From: Alectryocaccomicrobium faecavium
GTDB lineage: Bacteria > Bacillota > Clostridia > Christensenellales > Aristaeellaceae
Assembly: GCA_018713425.1 (NCBI GenBank)
Contig: DVOT01000134.1
Coordinates: forward strand, 1 to 42,766
Direction: 5' to 3'
DNA: 42,766 nucleotides
Of the stretch, positions 17,298 through 25,282 are shown one piece after another. Position 1 is the stretch's first letter. The number at the start of each line of letters is the position of its first letter. A program made the position numbers and the translations under genes. The notes below the pieces were generated by a model. That model did not search any database and had not been told where the DNA came from. It saw nothing but the letters and a program-made list of their open reading frames with translations.

Positions 17298-19427
17298 ATG
17301 CCCACATTGCCCGAAACCAGTCCGCGCCCCGCGCTGGGCTGTCCGCATTTTCCCGCGCGGTTCCAGGCGCTGATCTTTCGTAACTGGGGCATCGTGCCCT
17401 GCGCGCGGATCGCACGGGCGCTGGGGTGCTCCCCGGCAGAGGCGCGCGCAGCGGCGGAAGCGCTGGGCCTGGATCCCACTGTGGACGCCGCGCCCTGCTG
17501 GGATGCGCGCGGCTATCAAACCATCATCCGCAACAACTGGCACCTGTGCCCGTTCGATCAGCTCCTCCAGCTTTTGGACATGCCGGAAGAACGGCTGGCG
17601 TTCTTGCTCAAGGAAGACGATTTTCTCTGGCACAAGCTGGGCATGCTCAAGCCGCTGTGCGAGCGCGTGCGCTATCGCGCGCTCACGCCGGAAGAGGCGG
17701 CGCGCACGCGCACCATCGCGCAAACCGTGCGTGCCTTGCGCACGAGGGAAAACGGGTTTGATTTTGTCGCGGCGCTTTCTGGCCCGGCGCAACCGGTTTC
17801 CCGAGAGGCGGACGACGGGCGGCTGCGCACTGTGTATTCCTATTTCGCCCTCTATGGCGATCCACTCAGCGATCCCTCGCTCGATCCCTTTCCGGACGCG
17901 CTGCTGGCCGAGTACGCGCGCATGGGCGTGCGCGGCGTGTGGCTGCAGGGCATCCTCTATCAGCTTACGCCCTTTCCCTTCGATCCGGCGCTCTCCACGG
18001 GCTGGGAAGCGCGCATCGCGGCACTCAATCGGCTGATCGCGCGCGCGAAGCGGCACGGCATCGGCGTGTATTTGTATCTGAACGAGCCGCGCTCCATGCC
18101 GGACACCTTCTTCGCGCGCTATCCGCATTTGCGCGGCGCGCGCGAAGGCGATTTTTGCGCCATGTGTACCTCCACGGATGAGGTGCGCGCCTATCTGGAG
18201 GATGCGGCTTACCGCTTGTTCTGCGCGGCGCCGGATCTGGCGGGGTTCTTTACGATTTCCATGAGTGAAAATCTCACAAACTGTTATTCTCGCGCGCAGG
18301 ATGCGGGCGGCTGCCCGCGCTGTACGGCGCGCCAGCCCTGGGAGATCGTGGCCGAAGTGAACAATCTGCTCGCGCGCGGCGCGCACCGCGCCAACCCTGC
18401 CGCCCGCGCCATCGCCTGGAGCTGGGCATGGGGCGATTGGGGACGAGAGATCGTCGCGCGGCTCACGGAGGGGCAGATCGTGCAATGCACGGCGGAAGAG
18501 GCGCTCACCACTTTTGTGGGCGGTGTGGAAGGCAGCGTGCTGGACTACACGCTCTCGCAGACCGGCCCTGGCGAAACGGCCAAAGCGCTGTGGCGCGCCG
18601 CGCGCGCACGCGGCCTGGAAACTTGCGCCAAGGTGCAGATCAACAACACCTGGGAATTGGCCGCCGTGCCTTGGCTTCCTGTATTCGATAAGGTGGAGGC
18701 GCTGCTTGCCAACCTGGAAAAAGAGGGCGTACGCCACTTGCAATTGAGCTGGACGCTGGGCGGCTATCCTTCGCCCACGCTGCGCTTTGCTTGTATGGGC
18801 GGGCGGGACGCGCGCGCGTTTTTGCGGAATTGGCTGGGAGAAACGGCAGGTGAAATTGCTTACGCGGCGCAAAAACGCATGAGCGAAGCCTTTGGCGAAT
18901 TCCCTTTCCACATCTCCGTGGCCTATCATGCGCCGCAGAATTTCGGCCCCATGGCGCCGTTTTATGCGGAAAAGACCGGCTGGAATGCCACGATGGTGGG
19001 CTTTCCATACGATGACCTTGATGGCTGGCGCGGCATCTATCCGCCGGAAGTGCTGGAGGCGCAGTTTGGCAAGCTGGTCCAGGGTTGGCGCGCGGGCGTG
19101 GAATTGCTGGAAAGCGGCAGGGGCTCTTCCGCGGATTTTGATGATATGGCGCGCGTGGCCGAGGCCGCGCTGTGCCATTTCGAAAGCGCGTATAACCACA
19201 TCCGCTTTGTGCGCGCCCGCAACGCGGATGACGTGGCGGGCATGCGCGCGGCCATCGCCAGCGAAAAGGACGCGGTCCGGCGGCTGCTCGCTCTGCGCGC
19301 GCGGGATTCGCGCCTGGGCTATGAGGCCAGCAACCATTATTTCTACACCGTGAACGACTTGATCGAAAAGTGCCTGCAACTCGATTGGCTGGAAGGGAAG
19401 ATGGAGGAGCAAACGCATGGCGAATGA
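17298..19427 (+). CDS. Putative glycoside hydrolase-like TIM-barrel protein with duplicated helical N-terminus
   Basis: A 709-residue cytoplasmic protein with no signal peptide. Residues 23-58 and 73-108 are an internal repeat of a helix-turn-helix-like unit (both carry NW-x-(I/L)-x-P). From about 165 the sequence resembles a TIM-barrel glycosidase of the GH20/DUF4838 type: YLYLNEPRSMP, then FTISMSENLTNCY followed by the paired cysteines GGCPRC, then AWSWAWGD. A helical C-terminal region of about 200 residues follows. The active-site acids cannot be fixed, so hydrolase activity is an inference. AGGGAGGAA precedes the ATG. It overlaps the next gene by 11 nt. Confidence 0.6.
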   Translation: MPTLPETSPRPALGCPHFPARFQALIFRNWGIVPCARIARALGCSPAEARAAAEALGLDPTVDAAPCWDARGYQTIIRNNWHLCPFDQLLQLLDMPEERLAFLLKEDDFLWHKLGMLKPLCERVRYRALTPEEAARTRTIAQTVRALRTRENGFDFVAALSGPAQPVSREADDGRLRTVYSYFALYGDPLSDPSLDPFPDALLAEYARMGVRGVWLQGILYQLTPFPFDPALSTGWEARIAALNRLIARAKRHGIGVYLYLNEPRSMPDTFFARYPHLRGAREGDFCAMCTSTDEVRAYLEDAAYRLFCAAPDLAGFFTISMSENLTNCYSRAQDAGGCPRCTARQPWEIVAEVNNLLARGAHRANPAARAIAWSWAWGDWGREIVARLTEGQIVQCTAEEALTTFVGGVEGSVLDYTLSQTGPGETAKALWRAARARGLETCAKVQINNTWELAAVPWLPVFDKVEALLANLEKEGVRHLQLSWTLGGYPSPTLRFACMGGRDARAFLRNWLGETAGEIAYAAQKRMSEAFGEFPFHISVAYHAPQNFGPMAPFYAEKTGWNATMVGFPYDDLDGWRGIYPPEVLEAQFGKLVQGWRAGVELLESGRGSSADFDDMARVAEAALCHFESAYNHIRFVRARNADDVAGMRAAIASEKDAVRRLLALRARDSRLGYEASNHYFYTVNDLIEKCLQLDWLEGKMEEQTHGE

Positions 19428-19917
19428 GGCAAACAAGGATTTCAACGCGATGCTTCGCGAAGCGCGGGATATGCCTAGGATCCAGATCGTGACGGACGAA
19501 AAAACCATCGCAAAATACGGTGGCAGCCGCATGTTTTTTGCGCCGCCCGCGCAGTACGACGCGATCATGAAGCGCGTGCCGTTTGGCAAGCTCCTTACGG
19601 TCGCGCAGATTCGGGACTATCTTGCCCGGCAAAATGGCGCGGATTTCACGGAACCGCTCACGGCGGGAATTTTCGTAAGCATCGCGGCGTGGGCCAGCTT
19701 TCAGCGTGCGCAGGACGAAACGCCCTATTGGCGTACGCTGAAGGCTGGCGGCGAATTGAACCCCAAATATCCTGGTGGCGTCGCCGCGCAGCGGGAAAAG
19801 TTGGAGGCCGAGGGGCATAGCATTGAGGAAAAGGGCCGAACGAACAAGCGGTATTTTGTGCGAGACTATGAGCGCGCGTTGCTGCCACTGGATGGAAACG
19901 AGCCTTTGCGCTTTTAG
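19417..19917 (+). CDS. MGMT-family (alkyltransferase-like) protein without the acceptor cysteine
   Basis: A 166-residue protein similar to an uncharacterised MGMT-related family. The segment VPFGKLLTVAQIRDYLA resembles the DNA-binding helix-turn-helix of O6-alkylguanine transferases. PYWRTLKAGGELNPKYPGG followed by LEAEGH resembles their C-terminal part (WRV..DG....YPGG..L.EG). The PCHR acceptor site is absent, as in ATL proteins, so it may flag or bind alkylated or unusual bases rather than repair them; this is inference. It starts inside the previous gene (11-nt overlap) behind GGAGG, so it is co-translated with the glycosidase-like protein. Confidence 0.6.
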   Translation: MANEANKDFNAMLREARDMPRIQIVTDEKTIAKYGGSRMFFAPPAQYDAIMKRVPFGKLLTVAQIRDYLARQNGADFTEPLTAGIFVSIAAWASFQRAQDETPYWRTLKAGGELNPKYPGGVAAQREKLEAEGHSIEEKGRTNKRYFVRDYERALLPLDGNEPLRF

Positions 19918-19973
19918 CGGAAGGAACATCGGGGCGGCTAGCCCAAATTTGTTTCAGCTTGTTTGCAATTTGG

Positions 19974-20032
19974 CTATACCTGGCACACATTCATCTGGTA
20001 TAGTATAAGCATCAAAGGAAATCTTCCTTTTT
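19974..20032. repeat. Two short inverted repeats downstream of the MGMT-like gene
   Basis: CTATACC (19974-19980) and GGTATAG (19997-20003) form a 7-bp inverted repeat over a 16-nt gap. AAAGGAA (20014-20020) pairs with TTCCTTT (20024-20030) over a 3-nt loop and is followed by TTCATTC. The second could be a weak terminator. The first could be an operator, or it overlaps a -10-like TATAGT. Confidence 0.45.
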
Positions 20033-20045
20033 CATTCATAGATCA

Positions 20046-20390
20046 CTTACCCGCCTGGCGGCGTCCGATTTGGGCGTTGCGCAACAGGCGGGTAAGACCA
20101 TTTTGGGGCGCACGAAGCGCGCGCCCAGTGGGCGAAACAGCGCGAAGTAAGCCCAGTGGGGACGAAGCTTCGCCGCCGCCAGTGGCGGAAACAGGCGAAG
20201 CGGAAGTCCAATGAGCAAAGGAGGATTGCAAGCGGTAGCGTAGCAAGACGACTATTGCGAATTGTGGGCACATAGGAGTATCCCAAGCGAGCTCTGCGAG
20301 CGAAGGGAGACGACTATGCCGAACTGAGGGAAGCACGAAGCGCGCGCAGTGCGCGGAACAGGCAAAGCGGAAGTCCAATGAACAAGAGGA
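20046..20390 (+). repeat. Structured repeat block A (three hairpin units plus a long inverted repeat)
   Basis: Opens with a 12-bp perfect inverted repeat (CTTACCCGCCTG, 20046-20057, with 20085-20096). Three related units follow, each with a 5-bp hairpin closing an AGT loop: 20122-20134 (CGCCC/GGGCG), 20176-20188 (CCGCC/GGCGG) and 20343-20355 (CGCGC/GCGCG). Each hairpin is followed by a GAA-x-CAG element and then AAGCGGAAGTCCAATGA or the related AAGTAAGCCCAGTG. Unit 2 continues into CTATTGCGAATTGTGGG and is clearly homologous to the minus strand of 42461-42563. Several frames are open across it but no protein is convincing. From 20391 to 20513 nothing is recognisable. Confidence 0.75.
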
Positions 20391-20513
20391 ACCTTTTGGG
20401 TGCTGCCCAAGCGTTTTCCCCAGGCCCTATTTGGAGGAGAACTGGCGACACCAATTTGGGGCTAGCGACTGGGCTTGCCAACGTCCAGAGGGCATTTTCC
20501 CGTCCTAGCCTGT

Positions 20514-21086
20514 TTATTCGCGTTTTTGCGGGCCGAGATTGCCTTCGCGCCAGTGCTTGCGGCACAGAGCGGTGTAGCTCTCGTTGCCGCCGAGCACGAT
20601 TTGTTCGCCCTCTTTGAGTACGCGTCCATCCGAAATGCGGGCGTTCCAGGTGGCCTTTTTGCCACACCAGCACACGGTTTTCACTTCCTCAATGGTATCC
20701 GCCCAGGCGAGCAGCCATTGGCTGCCTTCGAACAATTCGCCGCGGAAATCCGCGCGCAGGCCATAGCACACCACGGGGATGCCGTCGTCATCCACGATTT
20801 CCACCAAGCGCTGCACTTGAGCCTTGGTCAAAAATTGCGCTTCATCCACCACGATGCAGTTGTATTCGCGGTAATTGATGCGATCGAGCTCTTCCATCAG
20901 GATGCAGGGCGCGCTCAAACCGCAGCGGGAACCGACGATTTTTTCCCCGTCGCGCTGGTCAATGCCGGGTTTCACCAGCAGGGCTTTCTGCCCGCGCTCC
21001 TGATAGTTGTATTGCACCATAATCGCGTTCGCGCTCTTGGAAGATCCCATCGCCCCATACCGGAAATACAGCTTTGCCACAACCAT
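20514..21086 (-). CDS. tdk: Thymidine kinase (type II)
   Basis: A 190-residue type II thymidine kinase, which phosphorylates thymidine to dTMP with ATP. Visible are the P-loop YGAMGSSKSA (residues 10-19; Ser replaces the usual Gly before Lys), VDEAQF with the Walker B Asp, and the lasso region CYGLRADFRGELFEGS. A zinc site comes from CWCGKKATWNAR plus a C-terminal CRKH. The ATG at 21086 lies only 3 nt from GGAGG. The GTG at 21080, giving MAKLYFRYG, has better spacing and may be the true start. It is divergent from tmcAL and fits salvage of imported nucleosides. Confidence 0.93.
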   Translation of the reverse strand: MVVAKLYFRYGAMGSSKSANAIMVQYNYQERGQKALLVKPGIDQRDGEKIVGSRCGLSAPCILMEELDRINYREYNCIVVDEAQFLTKAQVQRLVEIVDDDGIPVVCYGLRADFRGELFEGSQWLLAWADTIEEVKTVCWCGKKATWNARISDGRVLKEGEQIVLGGNESYTALCRKHWREGNLGPQKRE

Positions 21087-21149
21087 AAACCTCCAATGCA
21101 GTGATAAAAAACCTTACAGGAATTCGACGCATATGCCGGGGATTCCTGC

Positions 21150-21177
21150 TTGACAGAAGGCAGATCCCGGATACAAT
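21150..21177 (+). promoter_or_regulatory. Sigma-A promoter for tmcAL
   Basis: A perfect TTGACA (21150-21155), a 16-nt spacer and TACAAT (21172-21177), 22 nt before the GTG start. The longer upstream reading frame crosses this promoter and is not coding. Confidence 0.75.
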
Positions 21178-21199
21178 GAGAATAAGGGGGAATGGATGG

Positions 21200-22342
21200 G
21201 TGAAAATCGCCGGGGTAATTTGCGAATACAATCCGTTTCACAATGGGCATCAGCGCCATTTGCGCCTTACGCGCGAGAGAAGCGGTTGCGACTACATCGT
21301 GTGTTGCATGGCGGGGGCGTTTACCCAGCGGGGGGAACTCGCCATTGTGGACAAATTTCTGCGTGCGGAAATGGCGCTGCGCTGCGGTGCGGACGCGGTG
21401 GTGGAGTTGCCTGCGCTGTTTGCTGTGCGCACGGCGGATGTGTTTGCCGCCGCAGGCGTGCGCATTCTTTCGGCCCTGGGCGCGGATGTTTTGAGCTTTG
21501 GCGCGGAAACGGCGGATTTGGCAACGCTTTATACCCTGGCGCGGCTGCGCGAGGAGGAGCCGGAAGCGCTTTCTCAGGTCGTGCGCGAAGGGTTGCGCGC
21601 GGGAAAATCGCACGCTCGCGCGCATGGCGAGGCGGTGAGCGCGCTTTTGGGCTTGGACACCCGTCGCCCCAACGCCATTCTCGCGGCGGAATATTTGCGC
21701 GCCATGAAAAAACAGGGTTCTTCTATGCAACCGCTGGCCATCGCCCGCGAAGGGGAATACCACGACGCGGCGCTTTGCCCGCTTGCCTCGGCCACCGCGG
21801 TGCGCAAGGCGATGCGTGAGGGAGGATCTGTGCGCGAAGCCGTGCCGGTGGAAGTGTGGGACTTGCTGGAAAGCGCGCCGCTTTCCCGCCCGCTTAACGA
21901 TTTGGGGTTGTATCTTTTGCGTACGACGGATCTTTCACGCCTCGTGGGAGCGGGAGAAGGGCTGGAAAATCGTTTGAAGCACGCGGCCCAATGCGCGCCA
22001 ACGTTGGCGGCAGTGGTGGAAGCGGTGAAGTGCAAGCGCTATACCCGCGCGCGCATTGAGCGGCTGGTGGCGGCAGCCATGCTGGGCATGGACGGCGCGC
22101 TTGCCGCGCGGCATCCATTGCCGGAATACGCGCGCCTTTTGGGCTTTCGCAAGCAGGCGCAGCCACTTTTGGCAAAGATGGCTCAGGGAGCCATCCCGCT
22201 CGTCACTCGCGCGGCGCAGCTCAAGGGCGATGAAACGTTCGCGCTTGAGTGCCGCGCTACGGATCTCTGGGGGCTTTCCGCAAAAGACCCTGCCTTGCGG
22301 GTGGCAGGCCGCGATTTTACGCGGCGGCTGATCATTTTGTAG
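21200..22342 (+). CDS. tmcAL: tRNA(Met) cytidine acetate ligase
   Basis: A 380-residue nucleotidyltransferase-fold protein of the TmcAL (YlbM) family, which activates acetate with ATP and acetylates the wobble cytidine of elongator tRNA-Met. CEYNPFHNGH at residues 6-15 carries the HxGH-type nucleotide motif. The block MAGAFTQRGELAIVDKF, then RCGADAVVELP, is diagnostic. The start is GTG at 21200 behind AAGGGGG. The C-terminal helical domain is shorter than in some relatives but complete. Divergent from tdk. Confidence 0.9.
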   Translation: MKIAGVICEYNPFHNGHQRHLRLTRERSGCDYIVCCMAGAFTQRGELAIVDKFLRAEMALRCGADAVVELPALFAVRTADVFAAAGVRILSALGADVLSFGAETADLATLYTLARLREEEPEALSQVVREGLRAGKSHARAHGEAVSALLGLDTRRPNAILAAEYLRAMKKQGSSMQPLAIAREGEYHDAALCPLASATAVRKAMREGGSVREAVPVEVWDLLESAPLSRPLNDLGLYLLRTTDLSRLVGAGEGLENRLKHAAQCAPTLAAVVEAVKCKRYTRARIERLVAAAMLGMDGALAARHPLPEYARLLGFRKQAQPLLAKMAQGAIPLVTRAAQLKGDETFALECRATDLWGLSAKDPALRVAGRDFTRRLIIL

Positions 22343-22392
22343 CGCGGCGTGCGAGTGCGAATGGTTTTTGCAAAATGTAAAAGGAAAAGCGC

Positions 22393-22421
22393 TTGAAAGT
22401 TGCATAAAATAGCGGTATAAT
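22393..22421 (+). promoter_or_regulatory. Sigma-A promoter of the division-gene operon
   Basis: TTGAAA (22393-22398), a 17-nt spacer and a perfect TATAAT (22416-22421), about 33 nt before the first start codon. It appears to drive the genes from 22455 towards 28279. Confidence 0.85.
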
Positions 22422-22454
22422 ACGAATTCAGGGATTTTCATACCCGGAGGCACC

Positions 22455-23624
22455 ATGAGCAAAAAGAGGATTACCGGGCGGTTCTACGTATTTGTGATTG
22501 CAATCGCCGTGATAGCATTTTTGCTGATTCGCGCTGTGCTGCCCATGGGCGTGGCAGAAGCGGTCATTATGCTTGCGACGGCGACGGATCAGCAGTATTT
22601 GGACGCCGTGATCGTGCGCGATGAAACGGTCGCTTCGTATGCCGGCGTAACGCGCATTGCGTATGTGGCCGCGGAAGGTTCGCTGGTGCAGGAGGGGGAT
22701 GAAATCGCCTACGTCTACTCGGCGGGCTATTCCGAGCGGGAAATGGAGCGGCTGGAAAGCACGCGTCAGCAGATTCAGGAATACCACAAGGAGCTTTTGA
22801 GCAACATCGTGGATTCCCAGTTGGAAACTTTGGACGAAGAGGTGCTCACGCGCGCGCTGGATCTCAAAGCGCTGGTGAGCGGCGAATCGCGCGGCAACCT
22901 TTTGAATCTCACGCGGCAACTGGAATCGGCTATGCTCACGCGGCAGGAGTATTTGCGGCAGAACAAGCGCGAAGACCTTCGACTTAACCAACTGTACGAA
23001 GAAGAGTCCAGCCATTTGAACGCGATCACTTCCTGGCGCACGACGGAAACCGCCTCGCGCACGGGCGTGGTGAGCTTTTATATGGACGGATATGAGGAAC
23101 TCCTCACCGTGGACAACGCGCCGCTGCTCACCGCAAGCGATGTGAAAAACATCCTGAGCACGCAGGTGAACCAGGCGCAGCTTTCCCAGGCGATTTACCG
23201 CATTGTGGATCAGAACCATTGGTATCTGATTCTGCTCGCCAGCAGCGATGTATGGAACCCCATCAATGGGCAGGAATACAGCTTTCAGTTTGAAGGCTAT
23301 GAAGACTTGATTTACAATGGCACCATCGTGGGCATTCAGCAATCCGGCGGCGAAGTGGCTGCCCTGCTGGAGGTTACCGACCCGATCGACGCGCTGATTT
23401 ATCGCCGCTCGGGCAAGGTGGTGATTGGCACGAACCTGTCGGGCCTTTCGGTGCCCAACGCGGCGCTGGTCGTGGAGGCGGGGCAGACGGGTGTGCGTCT
23501 GAGCGATATTCCGGGCGGCACTTTTGTGCCGGTGGAGGTGCTTTCGCGCGGCGAAAGCAATACTTTGATCAAACCTGTGGTAGAGGGGGCCCTCGCCGCG
23601 GGGCAAAGGGTGCTTTTAAAATGA
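22455..23624 (+). CDS. HlyD-like membrane-anchored protein of the yggS-sepF cluster
   Basis: A 389-residue protein with one N-terminal transmembrane helix (about residues 10-32) and an extracytoplasmic body. The body has a lipoyl/barrel-sandwich half (VIVRDETVASYAGV... EGSLVQEGDEIAYVYS), a coiled-coil region at about 95-190 and the second barrel half near 320-389. This is the architecture of HlyD-type adaptor proteins, although no transporter or outer membrane partner is nearby. Similar genes occur upstream of yggS-sepF in other Clostridia, so a cell-envelope or division role is plausible but unproven. The start follows CCGGAGG, and the stop overlaps yggS by 4 nt. Confidence 0.7.
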   Translation: MSKKRITGRFYVFVIAIAVIAFLLIRAVLPMGVAEAVIMLATATDQQYLDAVIVRDETVASYAGVTRIAYVAAEGSLVQEGDEIAYVYSAGYSEREMERLESTRQQIQEYHKELLSNIVDSQLETLDEEVLTRALDLKALVSGESRGNLLNLTRQLESAMLTRQEYLRQNKREDLRLNQLYEEESSHLNAITSWRTTETASRTGVVSFYMDGYEELLTVDNAPLLTASDVKNILSTQVNQAQLSQAIYRIVDQNHWYLILLASSDVWNPINGQEYSFQFEGYEDLIYNGTIVGIQQSGGEVAALLEVTDPIDALIYRRSGKVVIGTNLSGLSVPNAALVVEAGQTGVRLSDIPGGTFVPVEVLSRGESNTLIKPVVEGALAAGQRVLLK

Positions 23625-24298
23625 GTGAATTGCAAGGCCTGAAAGAACGGTTTGCCTGGTATCAGGATCGGCTGAACGATGCGTCGGGCCGCTTTGGCGG
23701 CGTGACCATTTGCGCCGCGACGAAGACGCAGTCCGCCGAAACGGTCAACGCGGCATACGACGCGGGCGTGCGGGTCATTGGCGAAAATCGCGTGCAGGAA
23801 CTTTTGCAGAAATTCCCTGCGTTAAATCGCGATTTTAGCCTCCATTTTATTGGACAATTGCAGCTAAATAAGGTAAAATATCTGATGGATACGGTTGCAA
23901 TGGTGCAATCGGTGGACAGGATCGAACTGGCCCGCGCGATCAATGCGCGCGCGCTGCGCGATGGGCGGCGCATGGACGTGCTGGTTGAGGTGAGTATCGC
24001 GGGCGAGGCGAACAAAGGCGGCGTTCCGCTGGAATCGTTGGACGCGCTTTTGGGCGAAGCGTACGCGATGGAAGGGTTGCGCGTGCGCGGCTTGATGGCG
24101 GTGATGCCGGCGTGCGATCAGCCAGAGGACATTCGCGGCCTGTTCCGCAAAATGCGCGCCCTGTTCGAGCGGGAACGGGACAGGGGGCACGCGCTCGATT
24201 GCCTGTCGATGGGCATGTCGCACGATTGCTTGGTTGCGGCCCAGGAGGGCGCGACGATGGTCAGGCTTGGAACCGCGCTCTTTGGCGCAAGACAGTGA
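23621..24298 (+). CDS. yggS: YggS-family pyridoxal phosphate homeostasis protein
   Basis: A 225-residue single-domain alanine-racemase-like TIM barrel that binds PLP and keeps free PLP low. Lys35 in CAATKTQ is the expected Schiff-base residue. IGENRVQEL, LHFIGQLQLNK and LSMGMSHD are family blocks, and the C-terminus VRLGTALFG binds the phosphate. It overlaps the HlyD-like gene by 4 nt and is 15 nt ahead of sepF, the standard order in Gram-positive division clusters. Confidence 0.93.
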   Translation: MSELQGLKERFAWYQDRLNDASGRFGGVTICAATKTQSAETVNAAYDAGVRVIGENRVQELLQKFPALNRDFSLHFIGQLQLNKVKYLMDTVAMVQSVDRIELARAINARALRDGRRMDVLVEVSIAGEANKGGVPLESLDALLGEAYAMEGLRVRGLMAVMPACDQPEDIRGLFRKMRALFERERDRGHALDCLSMGMSHDCLVAAQEGATMVRLGTALFGARQ

Positions 24299-24313
24299 TG
24301 GAGGCAGCAGGGT

Positions 24314-24985
24314 ATGGCGGGCAAAAACAGCCGTTTGAATAGATTCATGCAGATGATTGGCATTGTCGATGTGCCGCAGGACGAGGCGGACGACCGCGGC
24401 GCGTATGGAAGGGAGTCGGATATGGACGGATACCGGGAGCGCAGCCGCAATGATGGATACGGGCGCGACAATCGATACGATTCGCCGTATGGCTATGCGG
24501 AGGATAACTTTTCCGCGCGGCAACAGCCGTCGCGCTATTCTTCGGGCGCGTACCGGCAGGGGACTACTTCCCGCACGCAGCAGCGCACGGTTTCGTTCGA
24601 TGGCTATGCGCAGCGCGGCAATGTTGCGTCCATGCCGCCGCGGGGCGATTACCGACAGGAATCGTTTGCCAGCCGTCAGAGCGGTTTTGAGCCACAGCGG
24701 GCTTCGGGCAGCACGCGCAGCGAAGGCCGCCAGCGCACGGTGATTTATGCCATTCGCCGTCTGGAAGACTGCCAGGATGTGATCATCGACCTGATCGAGG
24801 GCAAAACGATGCTGATCAACCTGGAGGAATTGCATAGCGAAGACCAGCAGCGGGTGGTGGATACGCTTTCGGGCGCTTCGTTTGCCCTCAATGCGGTGCT
24901 GCGCAAGGCTGCCGATAAGATCTATCTCATCGCGCCCAGCGGCGTGGAAATCAACGACATTGGATCGATAGACAGGAGGTATTAA
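24314..24985 (+). CDS. sepF: Cell division protein SepF with an expanded disordered linker
   Basis: A 223-residue SepF, which anchors FtsZ to the membrane. Residues 4-20 (KNSRLNRFMQMIGIVDV) form the membrane-binding amphipathic helix. The C-terminal SepF domain begins at about 139 (TVIYAIRRLEDCQDV) and includes INLEELHSEDQQRVVD and a glycine-containing dimer strand. Between them is a low-complexity stretch of about 115 residues rich in Arg, Tyr, Gly, Ser and Gln; common SepF proteins total about 150 residues. It lies directly before yggT. Confidence 0.92.
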   Translation: MAGKNSRLNRFMQMIGIVDVPQDEADDRGAYGRESDMDGYRERSRNDGYGRDNRYDSPYGYAEDNFSARQQPSRYSSGAYRQGTTSRTQQRTVSFDGYAQRGNVASMPPRGDYRQESFASRQSGFEPQRASGSTRSEGRQRTVIYAIRRLEDCQDVIIDLIEGKTMLINLEELHSEDQQRVVDTLSGASFALNAVLRKAADKIYLIAPSGVEINDIGSIDRRY

Positions 24986-25282
24986 ATGGCATACCTCGTT
25001 ATTGTGCAAATTGCCAATGGCCTGAGCTGGTTTTTTCGCATCGTGACGTTTATCATGGTGCTATACGCGTTCCTTAGCTGGTTTGTGCGGCCGGATAACG
25101 CGTTTTACCGTCTGCTCGCTCGCTTTTGCCAGCCTATTTTGGCTCCGTTCCGGCCCATTGCCGCGCGGATTATGTATCGGGGATTTCCCTTTGATGTGAG
25201 CTATATCCTGGCGTTTTTCGCCATTCAGGTGCTGCAATATCTAGTGATGCAGGTGCTTTCATGGATTCTCATGCTCATTTAG
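24986..25282 (+). CDS. YggT family membrane protein
   Basis: A 98-residue protein with two transmembrane segments (about 5-30 and 70-95). Between them is the conserved pattern FLSWFVRPDNAFYRLLARFCQPILAPFRPI, seen here as SWF, then PILAPFRPIA. The function is unknown; the family sits next to sepF in many Gram-positives and is linked to the envelope. The start follows ACAGGAGG at the sepF stop, and its end overlaps ylmH by 22 nt. Confidence 0.9.
   Translation: MAYLVIVQIANGLSWFFRIVTFIMVLYAFLSWFVRPDNAFYRLLARFCQPILAPFRPIAARIMYRGFPFDVSYILAFFAIQVLQYLVMQVLSWILMLI

Noticed and set aside
17277..19589. A 770-codon open frame antisense to the glycosidase-like gene
   Set aside because: It lies wholly opposite a gene with a good ribosome site and family features, has a His/Arg/Ala-rich composition typical of GC-rich antisense frames, and matches no family.
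20036..20378. Overlapping open frames of 60-111 codons in repeat block A on both strands
   Set aside because: There is no ribosome site or family resemblance, and openness in several frames at once points to a stop-poor repeat rather than a gene.
20046..20390. CRISPR array
   Set aside because: The repeats are unequal in spacing, contain hairpins with varying stems, and lack unique spacers of uniform length.
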